A DNA stretch of 64,000 bases, from NCBI GenBank assembly GCA_019916065.1, contig CM034244.1, positions 36,274,877 through 36,338,876 of the forward strand, written 5' to 3'. This DNA is from Vitellaria paradoxa (taxonomy: Eukaryota; Streptophyta; Magnoliopsida; Ericales; Sapotaceae). The stretch's first letter is position 1. The number at the start of each line of letters is the position of its first letter. Both the position numbers and the translations under genes were made by a program. The notes under the pieces were generated by a model, which saw only the letters and a list, made by a program, of their open reading frames with translations, made no database searches and was not told the DNA's origin. Positions 22,829-35,600 of this stretch are shown in pieces.

Positions 22829-23058
22829 CTTTGTTGCTCCATGAAATCATACACGTATTCTCCTCGAGGGCCAATTCCCTTGTCTGCTGCTCATGTTCTC
22901 AAAAGCAAAACCCTTAACCAATCTTGCTCTAAACAACGGGGACAGGACCAAGCTTGGATGTTTAATCAACTTCACTTTGTGCAAAATCGAGTTCTGAAGA
23001 GCCAATTCACCTTTTCTTGTAGATTTCTTTTTTAACAATTAATGGACTTCATCAAGTG

Positions 23059-23902
23059 GAGGGGTTTGGTAGCGCAAATTTTAGTATTTTTTAAGTAATT
23101 TTTAGTCAAAAGTTATTAGTTATAATTTTTGGTATGTTTGGTGGAATAAAATGTAATTTTTAGTAATTTTTTATAACTTTTAAATGTTTGGTAAAATTTT
23201 TACTGGCATGACTATTTAACAGAGAGATTCACTACAAATACTAGCTTGGCTCATTATTGCTGAGATAATGACCTACTTCTTCACATTTATCGTGCAATGT
23301 ATGCAGTTATTGATAGACAGAAGAATCATGGTATGCACTTTTGTGTATTAGTTAAAGCGTTACATTTGTCTGGTAGAGATCATATTCACGTTGATACTGT
23401 AGTAGGTAAACTTGAAGGGGAAAGAGAGATCACTTTGGGCTTTGTTGATTTACTGCGTGATGATTATGTTGAAAAAAATCGAAGTCGCGGTATTTATTTC
23501 ACTCAAGATTGGGTCTCTCTACCAGGTGTTCTGCCCGTGGCTTCAAGGGGTATTCACGTTTGACATATGCCTGCTCTGATCGAGATCTTTAGAGATGATT
23601 TTGTACTACAGTTTGGCAGAGGAACTTTAGGACACCCTTAGGAAAATGCACCAGGTGCCGTAGCTAATTGAGTAGCTCTAGAAGCATGTGTATAAGTTTT
23701 TTTGTGTGTTTGATAAGTTTTTTACTGTAACAGAGCAGAAAAGTGACAACTTTTGTGTATTTGGTAAAATTTTTTGTGGAATAAATTATTCAAGTAGAGC
23801 TAAAAAGTGGAAAAAATTGTGGCTCCACCAAATATACCAAAAGTTACAAAATGTAACTTTTGGTACTTTTTTACCTTTTTTTGAGCCACCAAACGGGCTA
23901 TT
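23059..23902. mobile_element. MITE-like element carrying a plastid rbcL fragment
   Basis: The DNA on both sides of the rbcL piece belongs to one kind of repeat: it contains TTTGGTAAAATTTTT on the left (about 23187-23203) and TTTGGTAAAATTTTTTG on the right (about 23760-23776). The outer ends, GGGGTTTGGTAGCGC and GAGCCACCAAACGGGC, are imperfect inverted repeats. Similar sequence occurs at 22130-22828 without rbcL. Whether the plastid DNA inserted into the element or was captured by it is not settled. Confidence 0.4.
23206..23696 (+). pseudogene. rbcL: Nuclear plastid DNA: decayed rbcL fragment
   Basis: About 490 bp encode a recognisable central-to-C-terminal part of the RuBisCO large subunit, from the HDYLTGGF-like region to the VALEACV region (roughly residues 267-430). 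Readable landmarks are [33 protein letters not shown] with the loop-6 Lys, and [18 protein letters not shown]. At least four in-frame stops are present, for example Trp to stop after GIHV, and Arg to stop in LAHYC. Many changes are G:C to A:T, as expected from deamination of methylated nuclear DNA. It is not functional; RuBisCO large subunit is made in the plastid. Confidence 0.9.
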
Positions 23903-25980
23903 TTTTTTTATCTGTGAAACATGTGCAAACAAGTATTTCATGATAAAATGGTATTGCTTATTTATTTTCCATAAACTGACAAATAAAAATAAATAAAATT
24001 ATCATTTTTTCTTTTTTAACTTTCAAATAAATAAAAAAAATTATTATCATTTTTCTTACTCTTCTTTTCTTCCGTTACTCATATTTTCTTTTGGGGTGAT
24101 TATATTTAAGGGTGAAGCGAGAAAATTATGTAGGGTTCGACACTATTTTTTTTTTCTTTTTTTGGACGGTGGGTACAATTGACCACAAAAGACAATATTA
24201 ACAAAATATATATATATACTTTTTTTTTTAATAATGGGCATATCACCCCCGGCCCAATACTAGCTCCGCCGTTGATGACATCTCCACACTACATTAACCT
24301 TCGCCCACTCCCTCTTTTATTTTTTTGTTTTTCATTTGTTTTGTTAGTTTCGTTGCCATTCAAATGACAAAATTACCCTTAATTCATTAACTTTGTAGTT
24401 CCACTTATTATTTAAAATAACTTATTAATATAATTTAAATTTTATAAATAAATAATAAAATTTTATCAATATAATTAAATTTTTTATAATAAAAATAATT
24501 ATTTTGTAACAAAAAATTTAATTATTTTAACTTTAAAAAATATTCTTAATTTTAAATCTAGAAATACAACTCATACATCACAAGTGAAAATTTTTTAAAA
24601 ATTAAAAATATAACTCATATATCACAAGTAAAAAATTTTTAAAAATTATATATACATTTAAAACGCCATATATAATTTTGTTAATTAGCCCCATATAGGT
24701 TTGATAATCAAATCCCATTATTCACTTACAATTGCCATTTTTTGGTGTGACGTACATTTACATAGCCAATTCATTGCCATTTAAATTTTTATTAAAATAA
24801 TTTTATTTCTTTTAAAAATTATCCTAAAAAAATTATTATATTGCCAAAATTATTCTTAATAAATTTCATTATAAAAATATTCTCAATATCTTTTGAGAAA
24901 GTGTACAACTAAAAGTGTTGAGTTCGCTATTGAATGGATAAGGATATCACCTCGTATATGCAATTTATGATATATGAATTAACTTCCTATGATATGTGAG
25001 CAATTAAATGCTACCTAAACTTTTTTAAATATTTTATTTATATCACATGAGTTATCTTCCTATAATCAAAATTAAGAATATTTTTTTGTAAGTTAGCATA
25101 ACTATTTTTTTAGAAAAAATTATTTGTTATTTTAAAATTTTAAATTGAATTGATAAAATAAAAATTAATTTTTATTATAAAAATTTAAATTATATTGGTA
25201 AATTCTTTTTGATAATAAAACAAACCAATATATAAAACTAATGAATTAAGGGACCGTTTGGTGCCCAAAATTTTCCAAAAAATTCCAAAAAGCTTTAAAA
25301 GTTTTCAAATTTCTTAAATTAAATTTCACCATGTGTTACTTTTACACCACATCAATACCAACTTTTATTTTTTTTACTCCAAACGCTCTCTAAGAGTATT
25401 TTTGTTATTTGAATTATTCGGTGCATTTGGAGTGACAAAAAGTGAGATAAAATGAGATAAAGTAAGATAAATTGTGAGTTTGTAATTTTGTGAGTTCGTA
25501 ATTTTTGAAAAATAAATGATTTTTTTTAGAATAAGATAAAAAATAAATAAGATAAAAAATAGATAATTTTTGAAAATTTTTAATATTTTCACTATTTTTT
25601 AAAATTTTTTTTATCATTTCAAACATAACCATTTAAACAAATAAAATAAATAGGAAAAAAAAGGTAAAGCGCGGATAAATTTTTGTGCAATGGCGATCTC
25701 TTCACCATTTCTGTAATCAAATGGCTGGGTGTGCTTTGATTTCTTTGTGATGTCCTATGAAAAATAAACTCTAGGGTCAACCAATCCATAAGACGCAGTG
25801 GACAGGTGGCAATTAAATATTGGGCTTTCATAAAATTCTTTGAACAGAGGCTGTGATCCGAACTTTCACCTAGCGAGAATTGCTTCCCTTTACTGATATG
25901 CCCTCTCCGCAGTCCGCTTGTGGGCTTGCAATGAGGTTATTTTGGTAAATTACCGTAAAGACAGCCGTACGCGACACGGC
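23903..25980. other. AT-rich intergenic stretch upstream of the TBP gene
   Basis: No gene is supported. A possible MITE with CGTTTGG-type ends lies at about 25252-25390, and a family-B MITE at 25420-25630. The rest is AT-rich sequence with repeated TTTTTAAAAATTA words (24590-24650). The last 150 bp become GC-richer and merge into the TBP promoter. Confidence 0.45.
25420..25630 (+). mobile_element. Family-B MITE
   Basis: The element starts GGTGCATTTGGAGTGACA and ends TCATTTCAAACATAACC, imperfect inverted repeats. Inside are GAGATAAAATGAGATAAAG, TTTGTAATTTTGTGAG and TTTTTGAAAATTTTTAAT, words shared with the copies at 47492, 52905, 54004, 61583 and 62710. It is non-coding and its target duplication is unclear. 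Confidence 0.5.
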
Positions 25981-26100
25981 CTCGCCTCCATAAGCTCTCT
26001 CATCTCCCCAGAAGATCTTTCCTAGCGTCGGCCTTCTCTCTCAAACCCACCCCCCCCTCTCTCTCTCTCAAACAATCCTTCGTATAAATCTTCTTTCCTG

Positions 26101-26108
26101 TATAAAAG
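26101..26108 (+). promoter_or_regulatory. Candidate TATA box of the TBP gene
   Basis: TATAAAAG lies about 570 bp upstream of the TBP start codon, just after a long CT-rich tract (26049-26069). A second candidate, GTATAAATC, is at 26082-26090. A leader beginning near 26130 and interrupted by a 5'-UTR intron (possible donor at about 26251) would fit, but neither the start site nor that intron is proven. Confidence 0.4.
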
Positions 26109-26671
26109 AAACTCCCTTTCAAATTCTTACCGCTCCGTTTTCGACAGTCCTCACTCCCCATACAAATATTGGACATCGTTGCGTCAGAATCGCTTCAACG
26201 ATCAAACAAACCCTAGATTTTGATTCTCACAATACTATTCCTTTACCATATAAGGTCGGATCTCTCTCCCCGTGTCTCTCTTTGTCGGTTGTTATATTTT
26301 GCAGAAACGTTTTGGGATTCTTCTCTTCTCGAAAGGAAAAACCAATTTTAGTTTTGAATTTTGATTTGAGAACTCCTAAATTTTGTAAATTATTGATTAA
26401 AACTACCGTTGAATTTCTCGAATTTTATAAATCTTCTTCTCTTCTTTTCTAGAGCTGTTCTCTAGAATTTCGTTGAGAATAGGGGATATAAAAAGTTTTA
26501 TTCCTTTAGAATTTCTTAAAAAATACTATTGGGCCTACTGAAAGCTACTGTTGTGTTGATTTCAAGTGTTTTTCTGATTTTTCTTTTTTAACTTGTGTTG
26601 GAAATGGGAGTAGCCCTATTATCGCCATTACTAAGGAGGTAAACTAACTGAAGTGGGGGAACCAATTAGGA

Positions 26672-29600
26672 ATGGCGGATCAAGTTCTGGAGGGCAGCCA
26701 ACCTGTCGATCTTGCCAAGCACCCTTCCGGTATTATCCCGACGCTACAGTGAGTGCCTTCCCACCCACCAATCCATTGCCCATTTCCCCTATTCCCCAGA
26801 TGTTTCTCATTTGTACAGACTATGTTTAGACAGGATGAATCAAACTATCCTACTTCATCATAAAATTAAAGGGATGTGTATGATAGATCTCTGAGTTTAT
26901 GTATAGCCTGAAAAATTTGGCTTACTCTGATTATGTAGCTCACCTGAGCTTGTTGCTATGGTTTATATATTTTCTATTTGTGAATATGTTCTTTTATGTT
27001 GATGAACAAATTTTTCTATTATTCTTATAAAAAGGGATGAAAAATGCACCGTAATATCTTGAAATTACACAATATGTTTGCCCCTGTATTATTCTCTGTT
27101 TATCAAGCAAAATAATCAACAATTTATTGATAGGTTCCAGTATGATTTGCATGAATTGATTGCCTCAAGTACTGTTCCCAATGTGTGAACTAGCTATACA
27201 AATTGAATGTTGTCGCAACCGAACTTGTGTGCGGCGCTGACCGTGGTCCTTAGTTGGGATGTGGTGTGTTCGAGATCACTCAATTTTATGAAAATATAGT
27301 TTTTGATTTTGAATAATCATGATACGGATATCTGGAGTTGTCACTTGATAGTTTTAAAATGGGCTCGTCGAGAGACCTGGATTGTAATATTTGATTTAAG
27401 GGTGTTTTTCTTATACTTTAGAAATCATGGCAAATGACCTTTTTTAGTGACTCCATACTGATATGCGCAATGAGATATGATGGGTCTGGGGTTCAGCTAC
27501 ACAGGAAGACTGTTATACCTGAATACCTAGAGATATCCAATCCCTTTCCTACATTTATAGTCATAATCTCATTATAACCCATAAATAATCAAATGCATAT
27601 GAAGTGTGGAATGTTACGCGGCTGAGCCTTGCAAAGCAACCTATGTGTATCTCTTTGAGAACTAGACTAATTGTGGTTCATGTGTGCGAGTGCAATGAAA
27701 TGTTTGCCTATCTGGAAGTGGTATTTCCCTAGGGTTTCTATATGCTAAATTAAAGACTAAATGTAATCGAAAGACTAAAGTGACTTTAGATGTTCCACCG
27801 GCGATACTCTGTAAAAAATGAGATCCACTGGGAATGAGACTTGTATTAAAAGCTGTAATTGAATGGTAAATAGGTGCTTGGACCCAGTTGGTCCATATGA
27901 AAGAATAACAAAATGATAGTTTGGAAGGCTTGGTGATCGGACTCAAGCAGTTTCCTCAAGCTGCCTACATGCCCTATAAAAGGATTAGGTCAACTTAATT
28001 CTGACCTCTTGATCTGAATTATATGAATGTGAACGGTTTATGTAGAATGTAGATAAATATTGTAGTTTCTAGAATGATTTGATTTAGTATTGATTTAGAT
28101 TAAATTGTACAGCTGGAATTAAAGATTTAGATTAGATTGTACAACTGGTATTAAATCCCTGATTTTCAGGAATTTGGTTCCTAACCGTAAGATATTGACT
28201 TAGAGGATTAGAGGATAAATGATTAGGAGTCAATCCCTAAGTTAAAGGGATTTGATTTTGGTGGTGTTGTATATAAATAGGGATATATGTTGTGTTCTTT
28301 TTACAGAAGAATAAAATTTCCAGATTTCCTGCATGGTATCAGAGCTTGAATAGCTTTATTTTCTTCTACCCAGCTGAGGTTTGTCCTCCTCAGCCATCCT
28401 TTCGTTTATTTGTTCTGTCCGGCTGCAGGCTTGTCCTCCTCAGCCAGTCTTCAACTATTTGTCCTGTCCGGCTGAGGGTTTATTCTCTTCGGCTAGTCTC
28501 TTGTTGTTCAAAAGGGTATCCCTATTAGTGCCTCTACCAAATCTCTCATAACATGAGTTCAGGATTGGATTCTGCAACTCCATCGACTAATTACTCCCAT
28601 CCTCCAATGGTCTCTCAAACTTTTGGTGAAGGAGCAACCTTACAGATCACCAACCATAAGTTGAATGGAAAAAACTTCATTCAATGGTCACGATCAGTGC
28701 TCCTTGTTATTAGAGGCAGAGGAAAGATGGGATATCTCAATGGGGAAATAAAACAGCCCAAACAAGAAGACCCCTCCTATGCAAACTGGGAACTTCACAA
28801 TTCAATTGTTATGGCTTGGTTAATAAACTCCATGGAACCTGAAGAAAAGGAATGGAACTTTTCTATATCTTCTTAGCCAATTTGGCTGGTATAAATATAC
28901 ATTTACAGGCTGATAGCTTTCCCAATTAAGGAAAGAATGGACAGCTATTTACAGAGTTAATTGAGCCAAAAATTACACCTATACTAGCTAATCAAATCTG
29001 TCTAAATTAGCTAATAATTTACAGCATAAAATAGGAAATAGAATGATCTAAATAAGGAAAGAAAACACTGTCATATTTCTTCACTCCCCCTCAAGCTGGG
29101 TTGAAAAATATTATTCATCCCAAGCTTGGAACTCAGATCTTCGAAGCTTTTCCGAGGCAAAGCTTTAGTCAAAATATCAGCAACTTGTAGCCTTGTTGGA
29201 GTATAGACTAACTGAACAATATTATCTTCGATTTTCTCCGTTACAAAATGACGATCAATCTCCACATGTTTGGTCCTGTCGTGGTGCACAGGGTTTTTAG
29301 CAATGCTGAGTGCTGATTGGTTGTCACAAAAGAGCTTCATAGGTTCGTCAAACTCAGTACCAAGTTCCTGGAGAAGTCTTCTGATCCAAATTCCTTCGCA
29401 GATTCCATTAGCTAAAGCACAAAACTCCGCTTCTGCACTACTTCTGGAGACCACAGACTGCTTCTTACTTCTCCAAGTAGCTAAATTCCCCCAAACAAAC
29501 GTGCAATAACCTGATGTTGATCTTCGATCTGTTACTGAACCAGCCCAATCTGCATCACTGTACACTTTTAAATCACGGCAAGCTCCCTTTTTGAAATAAA

Positions 29601-32600
29601 GTCCCTTTCCAGGTGTTAGTTTCAGGTACCTTAGAATCCTGAACACTGCCTCCATATGCTCTTCTTGTGGATCATTCATGAATTGACTCACAACACTTAC
29701 TGAAAAACCAATGTCAGGTCTTGTATGTGAAAGATAGATCAATTTTCCCACTAGTCTTTGGTATCGACCCTTATCAACTGGAGTGCTTTTCTCATCTCTT
29801 CCTAACTTGTGTGTTACTTCCATTGGCGTATCTGCTGGTTTGCACCCAAGCATCCCACATTCTGTTAGTAAATCCAGAATATATTTCCTCTTGAGTTACA
29901 GAAATGCCTTCACTCGTTCTTGCCACCTCCATTCCTAGAAAGTATTTCATGTTTCCTAGGTCCTTGATTTCAAATTCTCTAGCAAGGATATTCTTCAAGC
30001 AAGATACTTCTTCTACAAAATCTCCCGTAACAATGATATCATCCACATATACAATTAGTATCGATAACTTCCCTGCGTGAGATCTCTTGACAAACAGCGT
30101 GTGATCAGTTTGACACTGAATATAGCCGTGTGACTTTACTACTCTGGTAAACCTTTCGAACCAGGCTCTTGGAGACTGTTTGAGTCCATATAAAGATCTC
30201 CTCAGTTTACAAACTTGGTTTCTAGTGTCTGGAGTTTCAAATCCCGGAGGAATCTTCATATACACTTCTTCTGCTAAATCTCCATTTAAGAACGCATTCT
30301 TCACATCTAGCTGAAACAAAGGCCAATCTAAGTTTGCTGCAAGAGACAGGAGTACACAAATCGTATTGAGCTTTGCTACCGGTGAGAATGTCTCTTGGTA
30401 GTCAATTCCATATGACTGAGTAAATCCTCTCGCTACCAATCGAGCCTTGTATCTATCAATACTCCCATCTTCCTTGTATTTCACTGTAAATATCCATTTG
30501 CATCCTACTGGATTCTTTCCTGGAGGTAAGTCTGTGATCTCCCAAGTCTGATTTTTTTCTAACGCACGGATCTCGTCATAGACTGCTGTTTTCCAGGAAG
30601 GATTACTTAATGCTTCCTGAATATTGGTTGGAACCTGCACAGTCTCAAGATCTGCCACAAAAGTTTGGAAATTTAGTGAAAGACTTGAGTAGGATATATA
30701 ATTGTGCAATGGATGCTGAGTGCAAGATCTCACTCCCTTTCGCTGAGCGATAGGAAAATTCAAATCATCTATTATAGGAGCTTCACCCGAATGATTCTCA
30801 GTCATAGAATTACCTCCATACATACCTTCCATCGACTCATTTTCATTCAATGAGTTCAGGTTGGACTCATGGACAGGCTTAGGTGGCATTCGGGATTCTC
30901 CTTCTGTACAAATTTTTCTTCTCCGGGAGTAGACACGAAGCTCATCGTTAGTTGGTAAGTCAGACACTGGAAGTGGAGTATTGACACATTGGGTTTCAGA
31001 CTCAACAGAGGAATCAACAGGGATGGCTGGAGTAGTACTGTCTGACAATGAACTTTCTGAGATGGGTATGTCGATATCCCAGGATTGACATTCCTTAATA
31101 TACTCTCTCTCCCCCTGAATGACAGTGTTGGGATAAAAGGGTTGGTTTTCAAAAAAGGTGACATCCATGGAATGATAATATCTCCTTGTTGTTGGTGAAT
31201 AACACTTATAACCTTTCTGACTTGGAGAGTACCCAAGGAAAATACACTTTATGGCCCGAGGATCAAGTTTCCCACGATTATGAGGATGGATATGAACAAA
31301 GGATGAACACCCGAATACTTTGAGTGGAACAGACGACATGAGACGAGAGGAAGGATAATGATTTAGGAAGACTTGTATTGGGGTTTGAAAATTGAGGACA
31401 CGGGATGGCATTCGATTTATGAGGTAGGCAGAAGTTAAAATAGCATCTCCCCAGAATTGTTTTGGGACATTAGAGGTAAACATTAGTGAACGAGCAACTT
31501 CCAAAAGATGTCTATTTTTACGTTCTGCGATACCATTCTGTTGGGGTGTTTCAACACATGAACTCTGTTGAATGATTCCTTGTTCTAACATGTAACCCCC
31601 TAAGATATTTTTAAAATATTCCTTGGCATTATCAGTCCTGAGAATTTGGATTTTGGTTTGAAACTGGGTTTGAATCATTGTATTGAAATTTTTGAAGACA
31701 TTTTCGACCTCAAACTTTTGTTTGAGAAGGAAAACCCAAGTTAACCGGGTGTGGTCATCAATAAAGGATACAAACCAACGGAACCCTAGAACATGTTGAA
31801 CACGAGAAGGTCCCCACACATCACTGTGAAACATTGTAAACGGACGAGAGGGTTTATAATTCTGTTGCGGAAAAACAGTTCGGGTATGTTTTGAGAGCTG
31901 ACAAATTTCACATTGAAATAACTTTGAACTTTTATTTTTGAATAACATAGGAAACAACTTCTCTAAATACACAAAGTTAGGATGTCCTAGGCGATAATGC
32001 CAAAGCATAACATCATTATTTGTACTAGAAATAGAAGAAACTAGACTTCCAACCTGTAGAGCTTGTCCACTTGGAGACTTGTTGGTGAGAAGGTATAACC
32101 CTGAACACTCTTTAGCACTGCCAATCGTCCTCCCCGAATCCATATCCTGAAAATCACACGAGTTTTTGGAAAATTTAGTAAAACAGTTATAGCTCTGGGT
32201 AAGTTTACTGATAGACAACAAATTGCAGTTCAATTTTGGAACATATAAAACAGAGTGAAGGATTAGATCCTCAGTTATCTTCACTGTTCCAATTCCTGCC
32301 ACCTGTGAACGTGTGCCATCAACAATTTGAACATACCATTTCTCCTTACACGGGCTCATATGAGCAAACAACTGTTCATCTCCAGTCATGTGATCTGAGG
32401 CACCTGAGTCTACTATCCAAACACCACATTTTTCTGTTTTTACATTAAAAACATGGCAGATATTACCTTTATGGGCCACGGCTCCAGTGGAAATATTGGA
32501 GGAGGAGGAACTGTTTTGCTGGACAAACAATTGTTGAAGCAACTCCAATTGTTCCTTGCTAAACAGTGCTGGCCCAGAGTTCTCAGACTTTTCTTCTATG

Positions 32601-35600
32601 ACAGCTGAGTGACCTTTGCTTCCTTTTAGATTGTTGAACTTCAAATCGTCTGGCTTGCCGTAAAGATCCCAACACTTGTCTCGGGTGTGACCAGGTTTGT
32701 GACAATGATCACATTTTGGTCTTTCTCTCCTTGGCTTTCCACTTGAAAACTGTGGCTTTCCACTCCTTGCGGCAAGTGCAATTCCTTCAGCATTACTTGG
32801 CGTGGTTTGAACCCCCATCATCACCTTCTTGCGGCTTTCTTCCCTTCTCACCTCGGCAAACGCTTCACGAAGACTTGGGAGAGGTTGCTTTGAGAGAATC
32901 CTTCCACGCACCTCATCTAGATTTTTGTTGAGCCCGATTAAGAACTTGTACAGGCGTTTCTTTTCTACAATCTTCTTGTAGTAAATAACATCTTCCGAGC
33001 ACTTCCAATGAAGTTCTTCAAACATGTCCAGCTGCTGCCACAATCGATTGAGAATGTTGAAGTATTGAGTGACGTTGAGTTCTCCTTGTCTTTGATCATG
33101 AAGAACATTCTCAACATCGAACAACTCCGATGAATTTTCAACATGGGAATAAGCCTCCTTGGCTGCCTCCCAGATCTCTGCTGCTGTTTCATATAGGAGA
33201 AAATTCTCTCCTATTTCGTTGGTCATGGAATTGAGAAGCCATGACATCACCATGTTGTTCTCTGCCTTCCATGTTCGGTACGCCTTCTCCTTTTTGTCGG
33301 GCTGAACCACCTCTCCGGTAAGGTACTCTTCTTTTCCTTTACCGGAGATGAAAATACGGACTGACTGGGACCACTGAAGATAGTTCTGGCCGTTCAACTT
33401 ATGGCCGGTGATGGTGAAGGGCTGATTGTCGACGGCTCCAGGTTGGCTGGGCAAACTCGGGATGACCTCCATCGATGATGCTCCTTCAATTGACATGGGT
33501 TTGTGTTTTTCTAGGGTTTCGGTTCAGAGAAAGGCTCTGATACCATGAAGAAAAGGAATGAAACTTTTCTATATCTTCTTAGCCAATTTGGCTGGTATAA
33601 ATATACATTTACAGGCTGATAGCTTTCCCAATTAAGGAAAGAATGGACAGCTATTTACAGAGCTAATTGAGCCAAAAATTACGCCTATACTAGCTAATCA
33701 AATCTGTCTAAATTAGCTAATAATTTACAGCATAAAATAGGAAATAGAATCATCTAAATAAGGAAAGAAAAAACTGTCATATTTCTTTAGAATCTCACAT
33801 CAGCCGTACATATCTGTTCCTTCGAACAGCCCAAGCAATCTGGGACGTTGTCAATGCTAATTATTCTGATCTTAAGAATGCTTCTCAAGTGTTTGAGATC
33901 AAGAATTGACTAAAGGAGATACGACAAGGAAACTTGGAAGTAACAGAGTACCATAATGAGTTGCAAATCCTCTGGCAAGAACTGGATTTACATTATGAAG
34001 CTGATTGGGGAGATTTAGAAGGCAACCTGAAATTCAAAAGGTACCTGGAGAAGGAAAGGCTGTATGATTTTTTGGCTGGCCTAAATCGAGAGCTAGATGA
34101 AGTTCGAGGTAGAATACTTGGCTACAAGCCACTACCATCAATTGATGAAGCCTTTGATGAAGTAAGAAGAGAAGCAAGCAGAAGAAGAGTCATGCTTGGG
34201 GGAAATAAAGGAGTTTCTGCCACTGCAGCTGGTGAAAGACCCATTGAAACAACAGCCCTTGCTGTCAAGAATGATTCTCGAGGACATCAAAGGGGAGACA
34301 AAGGAGAAAGGCCCTGGTGCAATAACTGCAATAAGCCAGGACATACCAGAGATAGTTGCTGGGACTTTCATGGGAAACCTTCATGGGAAACCAGCTAACT
34401 AGAAGCCTTGAGGATCAAGTCGAAGTAAAGGTTTTCAAGCTACAGTAGAGGAAAAGACTGTTGAATCTCAAAGGGACACTGAGTTGAGTGGGATTTTCCT
34501 AAGTAAATCTCAACTGGAGCAACTACACAAGTTACTGAATCACACAGCAACTGGAAACACTGGACCAAAAAGCACTGCTACTGTTGCATCTGCATCTGCA
34601 TCAGGTACAGCTCAGCATATCAAGAATAAGAATTCTTGGATGCTTGATTCAGGTGCCTCTGATCACATGACAGGTAACCTTTCCCTGTTTTACTCTTATA
34701 CTCCAACCTCTGGGCTGTCCAGAGTCAAAGTGGCTGATGGAACTTACTCCACAGTTGTTGGAAAGGGATCTATTCATCTCACAAGAAATATTTCTCTTCA
34801 CTCAGTCCTATATGTCCCCAAATTGACCTGCAATTTGATTTCCATTAGCAAGCTCACCCAGGAGCTAAATTGCTGTGCTAAGTTCTGTGCTGGTGGTTGT
34901 GAACTGCAGGAATTGGACTCGAGAATGATGATTGGTAATGCTAGAGAAAGCAATGGACCTCTACTATTTTGACACTGAAGACAGTTCAAAGAAGAATGCT
35001 GCCATAGCAGAGAGTGAACCTCCTTTTATTTCCACTAATAATGAAATCAGTAGACTGTTAAGGCACTATAGGCTAGGCCATCCCAATTTCCATTATCTTA
35101 AAAGATTGTTTCCAGATTTATTCATCAATAAAAATCCAAGTTCTATCAATTGTGAACTTTGTCTTCTTGCTAAACACATTCGTGCACAGTTTCCCATTAA
35201 ACCATACAAAGAGTCTCAACCTTTTTTCTTAATTCATAGTGATATATGGGGGCCTTCTCGTGTTAAAAATATCTCAGGCACTCGCTGGTTTATCCCCTTC
35301 ATTGATGATCACACTCGAGTTTGTTGGTTCTATCTTCTTAAAGAAAAATTTGAAACTGCCAGAATTTTTCAATCCTTTCACTAAATGGTTTTGACTCAAT
35401 TTCATGTCCCAATTCAAGTATTAAGAATTGATAATGGTAGAGAGTATTTTAACTCCATTCTCAGTGATTATCTTAACACCCATGGGATAGTTCACCAAAG
35501 TTCCTGCACAGATACATCCCAACAAAATGGTGTAGATGAGAGGAAAAACAGGCACCTTCTTGAGGTTGCGAGGGCTTTAATGTTCACTATGGGCACACCG

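Larger units (their letters stand above)
18804..23058. other. AT-rich intergenic stretch with nested MITEs
   Basis: No complete gene is supported. MITE copies lie at 19189-19484 and 22384-22692, and a TA microsatellite at about 20874-20902. A GC-richer island at 20400-20530 carries a short open frame with a hydrophobic N-terminal segment (KYLFIFLFVCL). It might be a relic exon, but there is no recognised domain. Repeated words such as TTTGGTAAAATTTTT at 22290-22380 belong to the MITE-like sequence that continues past 23059. Confidence 0.4.
28840..33789 (-). mobile_element. Copia-B: minus-strand element nested in Copia-A gag
   Basis: This complete 4,950-bp Copia element inserted within Copia-A's gag. 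5-bp target copies GAACC (28835-28839) and GAATC (33790-33794) differ by one base. Its 5' LTR is 33546-33789 and its 3' LTR 28840-29083, 244 bp each, differing at about six positions by eye. The primer-binding site, read on the minus strand, is TGGTATCAGAGCC, directly after the 5' LTR. The polypurine tract GAGGGGGAG abuts the 3' LTR at 29084. The outer end of the 5' LTR has lost its terminal C (TA for CA). Joining the two sides of Copia-A at the target site restores a continuous gag frame across the junction, which confirms the nesting order. Confidence 0.93.

Noticed and set aside
32236..32931. Plus-strand open frames opposite the Copia-B gag
   Set aside because: They are antisense shadows of the polyprotein with no domain of their own.
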